Shown one piece after another: positions 11,635 through 23,399 of a DNA stretch of 64,000 bases. A program made the translations under genes and the position numbers. The notes beneath the pieces are model-generated. The model had not been told where the DNA came from. It was given only the letters and a program-made list of their open reading frames with translations, and did no database searches. This DNA comes from Taenia hydatigena. Lineage: Eukaryota > Platyhelminthes > Cestoda > Cyclophyllidea > Taeniidae. Position 1 is the stretch's first letter. Every line of letters begins with the position of its first letter. The stretch covers positions 550,071 to 614,070 of the forward strand of contig JADWOT020001584.1 of assembly GCA_036345935.2 (NCBI GenBank). Reading direction: 5' to 3'.

Positions 11635-13280
11635 CACATTTAATCCTTCACAAGGCATTTGTTGGCTTTTCAGTACAGTTTTGTCCCCCTCTTCCAAGTT
11701 TAACATTACATGCCACATTCTTGGCACAAATTTTAAAAACTCATCATTTTTAACCAAACTGACTGCATAATGGCCCCTCGTATCTGTCATTTCACATTGG
11801 ACGAGGGCTGATACACCTGGCATGCAGCAAAATTCTCCCCTGTACCATCTGTAAGTGAAAAGTATATCTCAGTCAAATTCATTAAGTTGGTAGCACTGAT
11901 GCCTGTACTGACTGACCTTTTAATTATTTCATGAATGCAGTAGAGAGTGCCAAAAAAGCCAATACTGCTGCTAGTCAGCACCTACTCCTAATTAAGCCTA
12001 ATGTAGTATTTTTAAATATCCAGAGGGCTACTAGATGCCTGCAGCCACAGAGAAAATGTTCCTGTTCGACTTGCTGGAGGATCTAACTAATGGCTTAGCT
12101 CTGGGCGTTCTGAGTATGTCATGTTCTTGCTCCTCCCCTCCTGATAGGTTCACATAGGGTCAAGGTTAATCACTCACACACGGCCTCTCCAGCGGGTACG
12201 CACGAACTCTATCCCCCTTGAGTCTGTAATAGGGAAATCTGGTCGATCTGGAAGTTCGAGAGAAAGTCCAGATCACCCTCATACGCGGGCACGTAAAAAA
12301 TCCACGGTTGTAAATATTAGCGAAACAACATCCGACAGGAATTTGCAATAAATATTTAGGATCTTTTTTAACTGAGGCACATACCATCGTTAGCGTCAAT
12401 GAAGAGCATGGATGGTTTATGGCAGACGACGTTGATAAAATGTGGTCCGCATTCCTCCTCAAGCCTGCTTCGTCCACTTTTGATGCTTTGTCATGGTGGC
12501 TGCCATTCCTCAGCTCCACAAGTGTAATGAATTGTCCAAGAAAGGTGCCGTAGTAATGAAGATGCCCAACAGAGCACTGTAAATTCGACTTTACACCAAA
12601 ACAGTGTTCTCTGCGGTACTGATAAAATTATCAGTAGCATGGGAGCACCTTACTGACAAATGGGCATTTTACTGAAGCTCGCTTTTAATTAGGCTGTACT
12701 GCGCCCCCACAATTTCGAAATTGAGTTTGCACCCTCCCTTTTGCATCCACGAAGGTGTTTCAGACCTCCAAATTCCCTTAAAGGCCAAAATAGTGAGGAG
12801 AGGCACTGCAAAGCTCACTTTTCACTTTCCACAACCCTTTACCCAAATCTCTCTTCCCCTGATCAGGTAGGTTCTCCGCGAAGCGTTCCCCCCGCCTATT
12901 GAAATATTTCGGTGGCATTCAAAATGAATTTACTCCGACTAGATTGACCCACTTGTGGACATCCACTTTCCTGTTGGTGAACCAGCACCACCACCACGCT
13001 GAACAGTGGCCTTTACCGCATTTAGTGGCTCCGCCTGTGGTGGTTGGGGGTGTTTCAGCATTGCCTCCTTGACCTTTGCAGCCTTGAATTCACAGCTGGT
13101 TGTTTTAACATGGCTAGTCAATTCGTTCCGTCATTATGCACTCACCAGCTTTTGGAAACAAGCCACAGTGCTTATTTTTTTCGACGTGCTTCTGTGTGCA
13201 AAGGGCTGCATATTCCAGACGTGAAGGTGGAAGCCAACTCCCCTATACGTGTACCTTCGGTTTCTCCACCTAATGTGGTC

Positions 13281-13296
13281 GTCACATATATGTGAC
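13281..13296. repeat. Palindrome family P2 (GTCACATATATGTGAC)
   Basis: Perfect 16-base palindrome. Other copies are at 14151-14166, 14665-14680, 17956-17971, 34719-34734 (degenerate) and 36684-36699. Five of six are followed by GC, giving GTGACGC. Confidence 0.65.
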
Positions 13297-13703
13297 ACAC
13301 CATATTTACTTGGATTAAGTCATATTAGAAGAGGAACAAAAGACAAATTCACATATTTTAAAGTGGGTTTGCAAAGAACTTTGAGTAAAATGGCCGAACT
13401 CGCCTCTTAGGTTGGCCTCGATTAGTCATATGCCCGGAGTGTTACAACATACCCATCCATTGATTATGGGACGAAAAAAAAGCTAGAAGAAGCTCCCTAT
13501 TTTGTATATGTCTACGGGACTACTTATGACCCTGGGATGATGGATCACGTAAAACACCGACGTCGCGTCGCCATCAGTGTTTAATTAGCCGGTGGGACCG
13601 CGAGCCCTCGGGAAACCCACCTCATTCAGCAAGCCAGTCGTGCGAGCCACCTCTGATCCTCGCACCGCCACCATTTGTGCTCAGTCTTTCATTTTAAAAA
13701 AAA

Positions 13704-13721
13704 ACACACACACACACACAA
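13704..13721. repeat. CA microsatellite after an A run
   Basis: Nine AC units directly follow a run of A. Confidence 0.85.
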
Positions 13722-14150
13722 TCGGATTCAGCCAGATCGTAAGTTCCACCGCCGTTTCATCTGTGTCCGGACATTCGATAACTCTGAGATGGCCGAACGG
13801 TCAACCTCGGAGCGAGGCCTCCACTAATACGGACCCATCGGTTCGCGAAGGCGTGTCTCAACAACAATTAACAACCAATTTGTGTTCTCAAATCACATAT
13901 TGATGCTTGACCATTCTAATCGACTTTCAAGTCTCAAATAGACAAGAAGCCAGTTATCTGTCTGGCCTGAATCTCTGGAAGACCGCGCTTGACAGTAGGT
14001 CTGTGTAATCTCTGTGCTCCCCTTAAACTTTTATTCCTTTTTTTAGGTCAATGCCATCACCTTTTATTTTTCTGCATTCGTTGTTGATCTCTTTTAAATA
14101 AAATGCGTCAGTCTTGGGTAAATTGTGGAGTAAAATGGGAAAATTTGGGT

Positions 14151-14166
14151 GTCACACATATGTGAC
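14151..14166. repeat. P2 palindrome
   Basis: GTCACACATATGTGAC followed by GC; one mismatch to the perfect palindrome. Confidence 0.6.
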
Positions 14167-14664
14167 GCAAGTGGTTATTGATTTCCTAGTTGCAAATGTA
14201 TGCCAGTAGCTTAGCATTACTTTTTTTTATCTGAATTAGTTGTAGCTTGATCTTACTTTGGGAATTAAACTATACACATGGCAAATTTTTCGCGTCGCTA
14301 TTCCTAACTCACCTCCAGTAGACCAAATGTGCTACCAGTGGGAAGAAGGTAGGAGCGACACCGCTGTCGCCCAGGTCCTCTTTTGTGTCCACACTGTGGC
14401 CGTAGCTGGGCCATCGCTACGGGATAGTAGAAACATCAGGAGGGCAATTAGGCATGGAAAGATGTTGCCTTGCATGTGCCATCCCTAAAGGAATGAATCA
14501 GAGTTAAATGGTCGGGTTTTTTATTTTGGCGCCATCTCATGCTAGAATGGGTTTTTAATCCATTTCTTCTGCTGAGATTATTTAACAACCCAAAACTTAT
14601 AATTCTGCATGCTTATTGTTAATGTGATGCATATTTAATGCCGTGCTTTGGCCTGAGTCCACAC

Positions 14665-14680
14665 GTCACATATATGTGAC
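14665..14680. repeat. P2 palindrome
   Basis: GTCACATATATGTGAC, extended by CAC on the left and GCG on the right (CACGTCAC...GTGACGCG). Confidence 0.65.
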
Positions 14681-15113
14681 GCGGATACTGGTTGCTCCAC
14701 ACCACAATCCGATTGGCTGGGCCTACGGCAGCTGAACATATGAACGAAAAGTGGCGGACAAGTGGGGTACAACCTTAAGTAAAACACACCTTTTAGCGGA
14801 ATGTGATGCTTGACCGACCTCCGCTACAACAAGCTCTGGAAACGCGGGCGCCCCCTTTGTCATCGCAATTGATTTCTCGCCTTTTTATCCCTTTCTGGTG
14901 ACAGATGAATTATGAAGCTTTAAATGTCTTACACTGAGTAATTCTCCTGCGAACCTCATTAAGGTGACACTACTTTGGCATTCATTTAGAGCTATTCAAA
15001 TATCCTGTCTGCTTCTCTCAGCAATTTCCCCGTTCCGAGTCTTCCGTATGAAATATCCAGGGGTTGTAGCACTCGCCTTCAAATAAATTATTAATGGAAT
15101 TTCGCATGACTAC

Positions 15114-15409
15114 CTTAGTTCTGGCTCCCCTGCTTGGTACACGGAATTGCAATGTCCTGGCTCTACACACAGGCGTGCAAAAGGTAAACTTGGCCTCTTG
15201 GACAATTAAACTTTTTTTATGAAATAAACAATTGGCCTTGAGAAAGAGGAGAATCAAATCAGGAGTGCGATGTCTTCTTTTTTTACACTTTTTTTCCAGT
15301 TTGCGAATGGCTGGGAAAACAAATTCAGCACTTGGGTACACAATGGTCACCTTGTCCTCCGCCCTTTTCACCTCCGTCTTGGCAGCAGAACAGCCTACTT
15401 TTATTTTTT
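15114..15409 (-). other. Exon-like open stretch, unknown product
   Basis: On the minus strand an acceptor ending TTTTTATAG is followed by about 98 open codons and a donor (AAG then GTAGTC). The peptide is basic (KKCKKRRHRTPD) with a few cysteines and matches no family I know. It may be an internal exon of a gene that also uses 16038-16305, but the intron phases of the two do not fit directly. Confidence 0.25.
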
Positions 15410-16037
15410 CTATAAAAACTTGCCTGTTTCTCTTCAAACAAGTAATAATGTAATCGGAATAAACTTTTCTTTTCAAAAATCGTCCTTTATACATTCAACC
15501 AATCACCACTGAGGCAATACCAAGACCTCATAAACTTCAGCACATCTCTTAGGCACGTCTAGATTACTACTTTTCTTGCGTTTTTATACAAGCAAAAGTA
15601 CCACATGCTGGAATTCCATGTCAAGTCAGGTCGAGTAGAAAAAATAAACTTTTTGAATGAAGGAGGTAAACAAACAGTCTATTGGCCAACAACCCAGAGC
15701 CGCTTGCTGATTGGCCAGTCGGTTGAACCAATCAGGTAGAGGGGTGATCCATTGTCGAACAAAACGCCTTTCCAGTTGTGGTAACTATTCTCCCCATCAA
15801 ATTTGGCCAAAATCACACGTGAGTTGACGCACCATTGTTCCTAGCCTTTCCTATAATGTGTTCTATGCAAATTGGAGAGGCAGTCTTGTGGATAGGTCTG
15901 CGCCATCCTTGTGGAGGGTGAAGTGAACCCCTTTAGCTTTCTTTCATACTTTTTCTTTGAAGAGGAGTTATTCGTCCACTTTAACGTTTAATGCTTATCT
16001 TAGCAGTTTGAGCTGAAAGAGATTCTGTTCATTGAGG

Positions 16038-16305
16038 CTAATTTAAGCGCCCTTTATCACATTCTTGAATTAGGGGTGGCGTGGAGGTGTGAATATTTTC
16101 ATTTACCATTTCCCTAGTTACTGCAACCATGTCTCTTAGTTGCCTCCCAATTTCCCTTTTTCTGATCATCGCTTCATCCTCTACTATGAAAGATTCTTTT
16201 CCCCTCCTGCAATCATGTAAAGTGAAGAATAAGATTTCGTCGTCGGAGTCGTGGATTGTCACAAATTCTTTAATTCCACACATGTGGACACATTTTGCTT
16301 GCAAT
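16038..16305 (-). other. Exon-like open stretch, unknown product
   Basis: An acceptor ending TTTGTAG precedes about 89 open codons with an acidic and then helical, charged character (IHDSDDEILFF, then MIRKREIGRQLRDMV), ending in a stop at 16038. A possible donor GTAAAT sits before the stop. No domain recognised; it could be a real exon or a chance frame. Confidence 0.25.
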
Positions 16306-17398
16306 CTACAAAGACATCGATGTTTTGAAAGGGTCCAGTGAAGGCGACCCCATCCTACCACCTTGCAACTTAGCGGTGGACGCAGGCGATAACTACGAGT
16401 TTGGTTTACAATAGGCCTCTCCGATTTTTTTTCTCCCACTAAATAAATCCTACTATTTGTTAATATCAGGTGAAACAAATGGCTGTTTATGTGTAAGGAT
16501 TTAGCCCTAGTGATAAACTGTTTACAAACCCTCCTTGTGGTGCCTGCACGAACCATGAACGGGGTGAAACACAAGGACGCAGGGCTTCCAACAACCTCCA
16601 AGTGTCTTGAAGGTGTCTCGTGATTTTAAAATAAACATATTCATCGTCGAGGGAGATTTTTTTACACCTCAACAGTAAAAGTCTTGCGTCACACCATCCC
16701 CATTACCAGTTCGTGTCGGGAAGACGATTCGCTCAAAACTCATCTCCGAATAAGGTGCTGCATTTTTGACGGAATGCGCCTCCAACAACGGTGAAAAAAA
16801 AGGCCTTTCAGAGTTATTCGTGCCGTTGGTGTGTATGTTCTGCAATTTGACAGCGAACTAAACACCCAAAGTTGTAGAGACAGCGTCGGACGGGTCGGCG
16901 GGAGAGGGAAGGCGAGGGAGAGGGGAAGGGACAATCTCCATGGCTGGCCTTTAGTCCAAATACGTGAATTCAGATTTTTTTTTCTTCTGTTGCTTGAGGG
17001 ATAGAATCTTTCCTCAAACTAACACACACATTATTGGGCATTTCCTCCAACTGACTGCTGTCGCTGCTACCATCCTGCTCCGTGCTAAGAGGAATCGTTT
17101 GGATGGAAGCAAATTCCCACCCTATTGGAGACCACTTTATCATTCACTCCTCCTTTTGTTCTTGATCGGTTGGGAGGGTAGGATATGCCTATCGCATCTA
17201 ATAAACCCTCTCTCTCAAGGATGCCAAGTAGGTCGCTATAGAAATGACCCTGGAAGTAATCGCCTCCACGACATCGCCGTCACAAGAGCTCACAGCCAGT
17301 CCACGGTCTTGATTTCGTGACTCACAAAGGACGTGGAATGAGTCATAACACACTTATTCCCTTCCTTCTTAGGCCTCGAAGTTAGTCAAGCCTCTGCG

Positions 17399-17465
17399 AT
17401 GCCACTAGGGAGCTTGCCTGCGGTCCTGCTCTTCACAGTCACCGTCATATCCGCGCCGCAATATG
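17399..17465 (+). CDS. Signal-peptide exon (possible first exon of the Ly6-like gene)
   Basis: The ATG at 17399 starts MPLGSLPAVLLFTVTVIS, a typical signal peptide, and the exon ends in phase 1 at a consensus donor (ATG then GTGAGT). A good acceptor (TTCCTTCTTAG) ends 27 bases upstream of the ATG, consistent with a 5' UTR intron or spliced-leader addition. The next clear coding exon (20250) starts in phase 0. Direct joining works only with an alternative acceptor giving a start at 20182, or through an unseen exon, so the link is inferred. Confidence 0.4.
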
Positions 17466-17955
17466 GTGAGTGAAGGTGTAGCCTCATTTGTCCTCTGTTA
17501 AATATCCATTTTACCCCTTTTTTTATCAAATCGGACTGGAGTAAATAAAGAGGAGCATATGATGCGCCTACTAAGCACCGATAGTGGGACTAGAGCACTG
17601 CCAATTGTCAGTTGTCCTACAGCTTTGGTCCTATGAGAGTTTGGCGAGAGATTTATGTTTAAACTTGCGTGTGAGTGAACTTTGGGAGGTCTACAGTCGG
17701 CTTCAAATGGAAATAAATAGCCATCCAATATTTGTTTGGTAGTAATTACTAGAAAAAATATGATAAACGCTGATTTTGCCTTCGAAAGTCAGTCGTTTAG
17801 TGCCATTGAGATTCCTCCTCTACTTTGATAGGAAAATTGGATTTTGAGCGACAAAACGCAACAGTTTTCCTCTTGTAGTACAATAATAGTAATTAAAATG
17901 TGTTAAAAATTTGCATTTCCTCTATAATTAGTCTTAGAAAAATCATTCTACTCAC

Positions 17956-17971
17956 GTCACACATACGTGAC
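17956..17971. repeat. P2 palindrome
   Basis: GTCACACATACGTGAC in the context CTCAC...GCAG, about 490 bases after the signal-peptide exon. Confidence 0.6.
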
Positions 17972-19477
17972 GCAGTCATTTACTCGCCAAATCGTGAATC
18001 ATAACCGCTCTGACTAGTCTTAAAGCAAATATAAGGTTTTAAAAAGTTAAGATTGTCTGTATCAGAGCTAGGGCAGTTGAACAAATTACTTCCCCTGTCG
18101 CCTGTCGCCGAGGCGGGCGCACCGAGACGTCGGTCCGTCCGCTAATCGATAAATTTCGGACCAAAGTATGTCTTACCTCCCACTCGGTTGGACGGTGTTT
18201 TGTAAGGCTTAGCACAGCAGTAAAGTAGACTGCAGGGCATGAATCCGCGGTTCATGGTGTAGTTCGGTGCACCATCCTTGGAGCGTCTATGTAAACTCTA
18301 AACGCCTTTTTGGTACACTAGCAATGGAGGCCGATGACTTTTCTAACACCCTCGCCAAGGTCCTTTACATCAGCAACCACACGAGCTACTGGCTGGTGGA
18401 TCAAGCAATGTTATCTTCATAGTGCATGTTGAGAGAGATTCATCCCAAAACCTCTACACCCATCTCCAACGAGTGCATTAGATTTATTGTCTCCAATACG
18501 TCTCCAACTGGCACGGCTGTGTCGTTTTGCCGTCCATTGGAGGCGATGTTGCATACACGATAAACTCCGCCGCCCTGGCAGCCGCGAGTTATGCCGGACA
18601 CCCAGGCTCGTCCAATGCGAAAAGGGTGGTGGTTTCGGGAGGTGAAAATGCTTCCTCTTGGCTGCCTTACTAATTAAAATGCCAACTTGATCCTGCCTTT
18701 TAGAGTTTTCAGTACGTGAGTTTGTGCTATGCATGTTTCAAGCCTTATAATCCTTAGCCCTAGAACACCGCTGCACCTCAATGCCCTATGCCTCGCTAAT
18801 GCTCGCATGCGATTACTTGATGCACATCCCACTGTCATCCGCTCGACAGTAGAACGTCACTTTGGAAAAAAACTACGGCTTTAAAAGTACTAAAGTTTGA
18901 TGTCAGCAGTTCTTCACTTATCCGGTTTGAAAGCCCCACCTATCCCAGATTAGCTGACACGAAAAGTCAACAGGACGGGAGGTATCCTCTCATGTCCTGT
19001 CGCAGAGAGAGAGACGAGGCATCCAGAGGTGTGTAAGATACATAGAACCCCGTTTCTTCTTTTCCTTACATTTGGGAGGAAAAGTAGCAACAACTACATC
19101 CCTCACAACAAATTAGGCACAATTGGTAATGCATTTGCGCTCAAGGCAAAACAACTGACAGCCAGCGTTGTTTAGTTGTTCCTATCATTCCCACCTACGT
19201 GCAGTATCAATAAGTCCGTACATTAGTGGTTACGCGGCGGAGGTCGAGAGGGGAAAATAGATGAACTTTTTAGTGATCCAGAGCTTTGACATGCTTTGCT
19301 CGAGTGACATCTTCGAACGTGTTCCTGTTGACGGTGGCGATCGCGGGATTAACAGAATAGGTGAACCTAAGATGCTGCTTCCACTCGACTTGGAAAAGAT
19401 AATACACACTCTAGAAACGCAATATTTTGGCAAAAGAAACATCTTTTCTTCACCAGAGTCTACCATAGATTCGCATG

Positions 19478-19833
19478 CTACTTACTAAGCTAATAAGTAG
19501 CAACGAAAATTCTGAGATGTGATTATGATAAAAGTACTTACCGAATAAAGTAGCTGAACCTTGGCACTGATGCGGTGTCTCATATTTGTGAGAAAAAAGG
19601 CAATTTAGTGCAGCCCACCTTCCATGCATCAGGGCGGCAGTGATTGATTATTTAGCAGTCGTAAAGTTGGCAGAATGGTAGGAGGGCGGAAAGTTTCCTT
19701 GTCTTTTCTAGGGAAGACAAATACAAATTTTGCAAAAATTGTCTTCTATTTAAAAAAGTATACGATTATCGCACCATATTCGACCCAATTCCAATAACAA
19801 CTCCCTCCTGCTACTTACTGAGTTAATAAGTAG
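19478..19833. repeat. Two P1 palindromes 310 bases apart
   Basis: CTACTTACT...TAATAAGTAG occurs at 19478-19500 and 19811-19833 with nearly identical arms, about 400 bases before the Ly6-like exon at 20250. Confidence 0.6.
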
Positions 19834-20249
19834 TATGGAGCAGTTTGCCGCTCTGTCTGTTTACCACCTAATGTTGTGTCAAGCCAGGCGATAACCTTAA
19901 CGATGGGCTGACGAAATCCAGCGTTGTAATTTACTTTTCCAGGTGCAAAGAGTGCGTCCTTTCCCAAATTAGCGAATGGCATTACTTCATTACGGAACCA
20001 CTGCCTTTGGCTGCAGTTTCAAACACAGCGCTAATTCCCTAACCAAATGTTCTACAAGATTCCTAAGCCTCTTTCCATGCTGTACATTGTTATAGACTAT
20101 ACTGGTGCATAGGTTGGTTAAGGGGCTGAGAGAATGCGCTCGCTTGATCGCTGCTAAAGCCGCTTTTGCCTTTTTGAGTAGATCTGCCGCTATTCACAAT
20201 GCTTGTCCATTCTCAAATGCTTTTTTCCTCTTATTTATGCACTCGAAAG

Positions 20250-23033
20250 ACAACTCCGTTTCCCGAATTGACTTGCTTAAAATGCGATGACGCCAGTCGC
20301 GGTTGTCAACCTGAACACGTGGAAACCGAGGTCTGCCAAACAGGTACCACCGCATGCATGGTAAGCGCTTGTGCAATTTCCGAAGTGTGACTGTTTCGCA
20401 GTTAAGACAAAGTGAGCAGGCTGTATCGTGCATCCTCCATGACTTGGTGGTCACGCAGTTGGCTTGAGTCTCTTCACATAATTGACCGATGTGACAGTAA
20501 CTTTTGCCTAATTATCGCCTCACTCACCCGCCTTCCACCGAGTCATTTCGTCACCGAGGGTAGTAAAGTGGGATTGTATTAATCTTATCCAAGGCGGTAG
20601 TACAACACGCCGCCATGGAAGCCTAGTTCCCCACCAGCGCGCCGAACGCCGGTGCGAGAGCCTGGAGACCTATAATCCCGCACAGTTAACTGCTCAATTA
20701 GCAATTTTGATATAATAATAATATTTTAAAAGGAATTAAACGTCTCCACGCCTTGTAAAGTCCAAGATGTCACGTTTATTCACATTTGTTTATCTGCATT
20801 GATTTGATTGGTTGCTGCTATGTACTTAATCGGGACAGTTTTGAGGTTCGCAAAATTGACAAAAAAATGCTCAAATCGTCTGTAAAATCAAAGCAGTTTG
20901 GTCCTATGTCCATTTTACGCGGAGGCATAACAAGATCATCCCAGTTGAGCTTCTTCACTTAGTGCTTAGGGCTCGCCGAGAGCCTGGCGATACCCCTGGA
21001 GGCAAACGCCGCGAGGTCTGTAACGGTATCAAAAGGGTTAGGCCAGAGGGTCCAAGCATTTTCTTTATGGCACGTTTGATCGAGAATAACCCTCAGAGTA
21101 GTGTATTAATAGGACCGCCATGGAAACGACAGAGGCCGTAGAGAATCCCAGCGCTTCCCACTTTCACCTTGAAAGACAACTTTACCGACTGCTTCGTTTC
21201 CTTTCCCTCCACTGCCAACTTCATGCATCAGATTGGCTGTAAAAGGAGCAAAGTCAACGACAGACTCGCAACTTTGCTTCTTGCAGAGCCTTATAACAGC
21301 CCAGCCGGTCATCCCTGTCTTGAAGAGCAGCCATACCGCTCCGACACCACTCACTCTCTTTTATCTCCCTCAATTAAGTAAACTGACAGTTGTAAGTGCA
21401 GTTAGAGACTGAAAATTGCTGCATGCTAGGCATTGGTGTGGATGGAGTTGACAACATTGTTCTAGCGCGGGTCGCAAGGCCTGAGAAAGTCGGCTGGAGT
21501 GTCGTGGCCACGCTAAGTCGTGTCGCCCTAGTGTTTACGACCAGGCTATTGCAAAAAAATGATAAATTAGCAAAAATTTTTGTTTATTCAGTGAATGTGC
21601 ACCTGTTGATCTGGTTATTGCCATTTACGGGACTTGAAAAAACGGCTGCAACCACGGTGGTCCTCCTCTCTTGCCTTCACTTTGAGCCACCCCAGTGCGT
21701 AATGTGCTCCTTTGGAGCACAAAAAGTGGATTTCTCTTGACAACTTTTGTATTATCTAGTTTAAGCAACTACCAAAGTGACTAAGCGGTGTCGTTAGGCC
21801 GAGGCGCCTTAAAACTTCGACATCAATGCCCATCAATGTCGGAGTCGTGTCAGATGTGACGAAGACAATTCGGTGTGACAAGAGTTATGGCCAACGCATA
21901 AAGCGAACATTCCACACTTTAGTAGGCGCCACACTGAGGTGAGAAACCCTCGATTTGCGTCTGTGTGTGACAGTGACAGGAAGTGAGTCGATTCGTAAAC
22001 GACTTTCCCACGACGTCCTCGAGTTTCCACCCATATGGAGGCTTCTGCCTTGAGACAGGCCAAACAACCATCATCGCTCCTATCCAACTTCCTGTTTGCT
22101 TCTTTTTTTTCGGTTTCTGTCCAAAGGCGGAGCTATTCTTCACACCAAACTCCACAAAGATGTTCAATTTCCGCGCTGGATGCTCAGCTCGCTATAGCTG
22201 TCCTGAGGGCTACACCCAGCTCATGTGCACCGACTTCCTCAACGGTGTTAAGGTTTGTGTCTGCGCCCCCCTCGGGGCTTTTGAATCTTGGCATAGACAG
22301 GAGGTGCAGCTGCATGTTTAGATTACTAACTGGCAAATGTGGTTCTCCTGCTCTTCAGACGTGTCGTCTCTGTTGCTTCGAGAATAACTGCATCGACCCA
22401 ACACCGGGCTCAAAGGTGCGTGTGTCAGTAATGAAGGATTTGTTGCTCAATTCCGGATTCCGTGATGAGAGCATTGATACGCATTTGGCTCACGAGAATG
22501 AAATTGCTTTTAATCGGGGTGTGACAACGACAACGGCACCGACAACGACAACGACAACGGCAACATCAACAACAACAACACCAGCGTCCACAACACCATC
22601 AGTAGTAGACCTATGCACATCCACTCCAGTTAGTGAACCAGTAACGGACTTTGTGGTAGAGGAAGTAACCGACGAGACTAGCTATGACCCGTCGACAGCA
22701 GAAGAGGAAGAGGATAGAGCTGCAGATTCGTCCAGTCGAGAAGTGATGCAAAATAAGCCAGACGAGAATGAGGAGGAGGAGATAGGTGAGTACCTAAACT
22801 CACCTGCCGAGTACTCGGAGGCAAGAGTGAAGACGACGAGAGGAAGACTGGCAGACTCACAAGAGATGCAGATGAATGACCAGACGTACAATGAGGAGAC
22901 AACAACTAGAGTGGTTGCCGATGCCCTCTGGGACTCCTCGCGAGGTGCCGCCGTACGAGGTGGAGCGAGCGCTGCATCCACCCTGTTGATCACGCTTGTA
23001 GCAGCAGTGGAGGCGGCGAGATCAGCAGTGTGA
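20250..23033 (+). CDS. Three-finger (Ly6/uPAR) domain protein with Thr-rich stalk and hydrophobic tail (5' end uncertain)
   Basis: Probable cell-surface protein. Exons 20250-20360, 22127-22252 and 22359-23033 join in phase 0. The first begins TTPFPELTCLKC, the LxCxxC opening of a Ly6/uPAR domain; the second holds AGC-x5-C and GYTQLMC; the third starts TCRLCCFENNCID, matching the closing C-x2-CC-x4-C pattern. Eleven cysteines fall in the domain. A long threonine run (built on ACAACG/ACAACA codons) follows, then an acidic Glu/Asp-rich stretch and an Ala-rich hydrophobic end, compatible with an O-glycosylated stalk and GPI anchor. AATAAA lies at 23362-23367. The start is unsettled: the signal exon at 17399-17465 is a candidate. 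Such receptors are known in flatworms, usually without a long mucin-like stalk. Ligand unknown. Confidence 0.65.
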
Positions 23034-23399
23034 GCAATGAAGCGGTGTTTCTTTTCCTCCCCTCATCCCTATCCCCTGGCCTAACCCGCTCCGCCTCCAA
23101 CTGACTTGTCCATTGTATTTTACATCTTAATGACCACCATCCAGCTACTCTGCCCTGCTTTGTTCTGCCCTGTGTAGTGCTGTGCAGAGTTGAGCCGGTC
23201 AAGTGGACAGGGAGTGACGATCCCCACATGCGCACCCCCCATACAGCCACCCGCTACATTTACCACTGGTTTTGTTTGTTCTAATGAAATGGTAAGATAG
23301 GGCAACTTAATCAATTGGACTCAATTTCCATGTTAGGAAGACCTCGCATTCCCCTCCCCTGAATAAAGTCTTCGCAACTATGACAAACTTGATGGGCGG

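Larger units (their letters stand above)
11000..17390. other. Large region without a confirmed gene
   Basis: It holds several short palindromes (listed separately), a CA microsatellite at 13704-13721, and two exon-like open stretches on the minus strand at 15.1-15.4 and 16.0-16.3 kb. A tRNA-like pair of boxes occurs at 13790-13850 but is not convincing. Otherwise nothing is recognised. Confidence 0.4.

Noticed and set aside
13790..13850. tRNA-like boxes: TGGCCGAACGG and GGTTCGCGAAG about 50 bases apart
   Set aside because: The A-box-like part resembles a Ser/Leu tRNA, but the second box has several mismatches and no acceptor stem or anticodon arm can be folded; at best a decayed tRNA-derived SINE.
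22035..22126. Reading the long plus-strand frame from 22035 as the start of the Ly6-like gene
   Set aside because: The frame runs through a clear branch and pyrimidine tract with acceptor at 22125-22126, and the Cys-rich exon 22127-22252 lies in a different frame; the continuous frame is partly intron.
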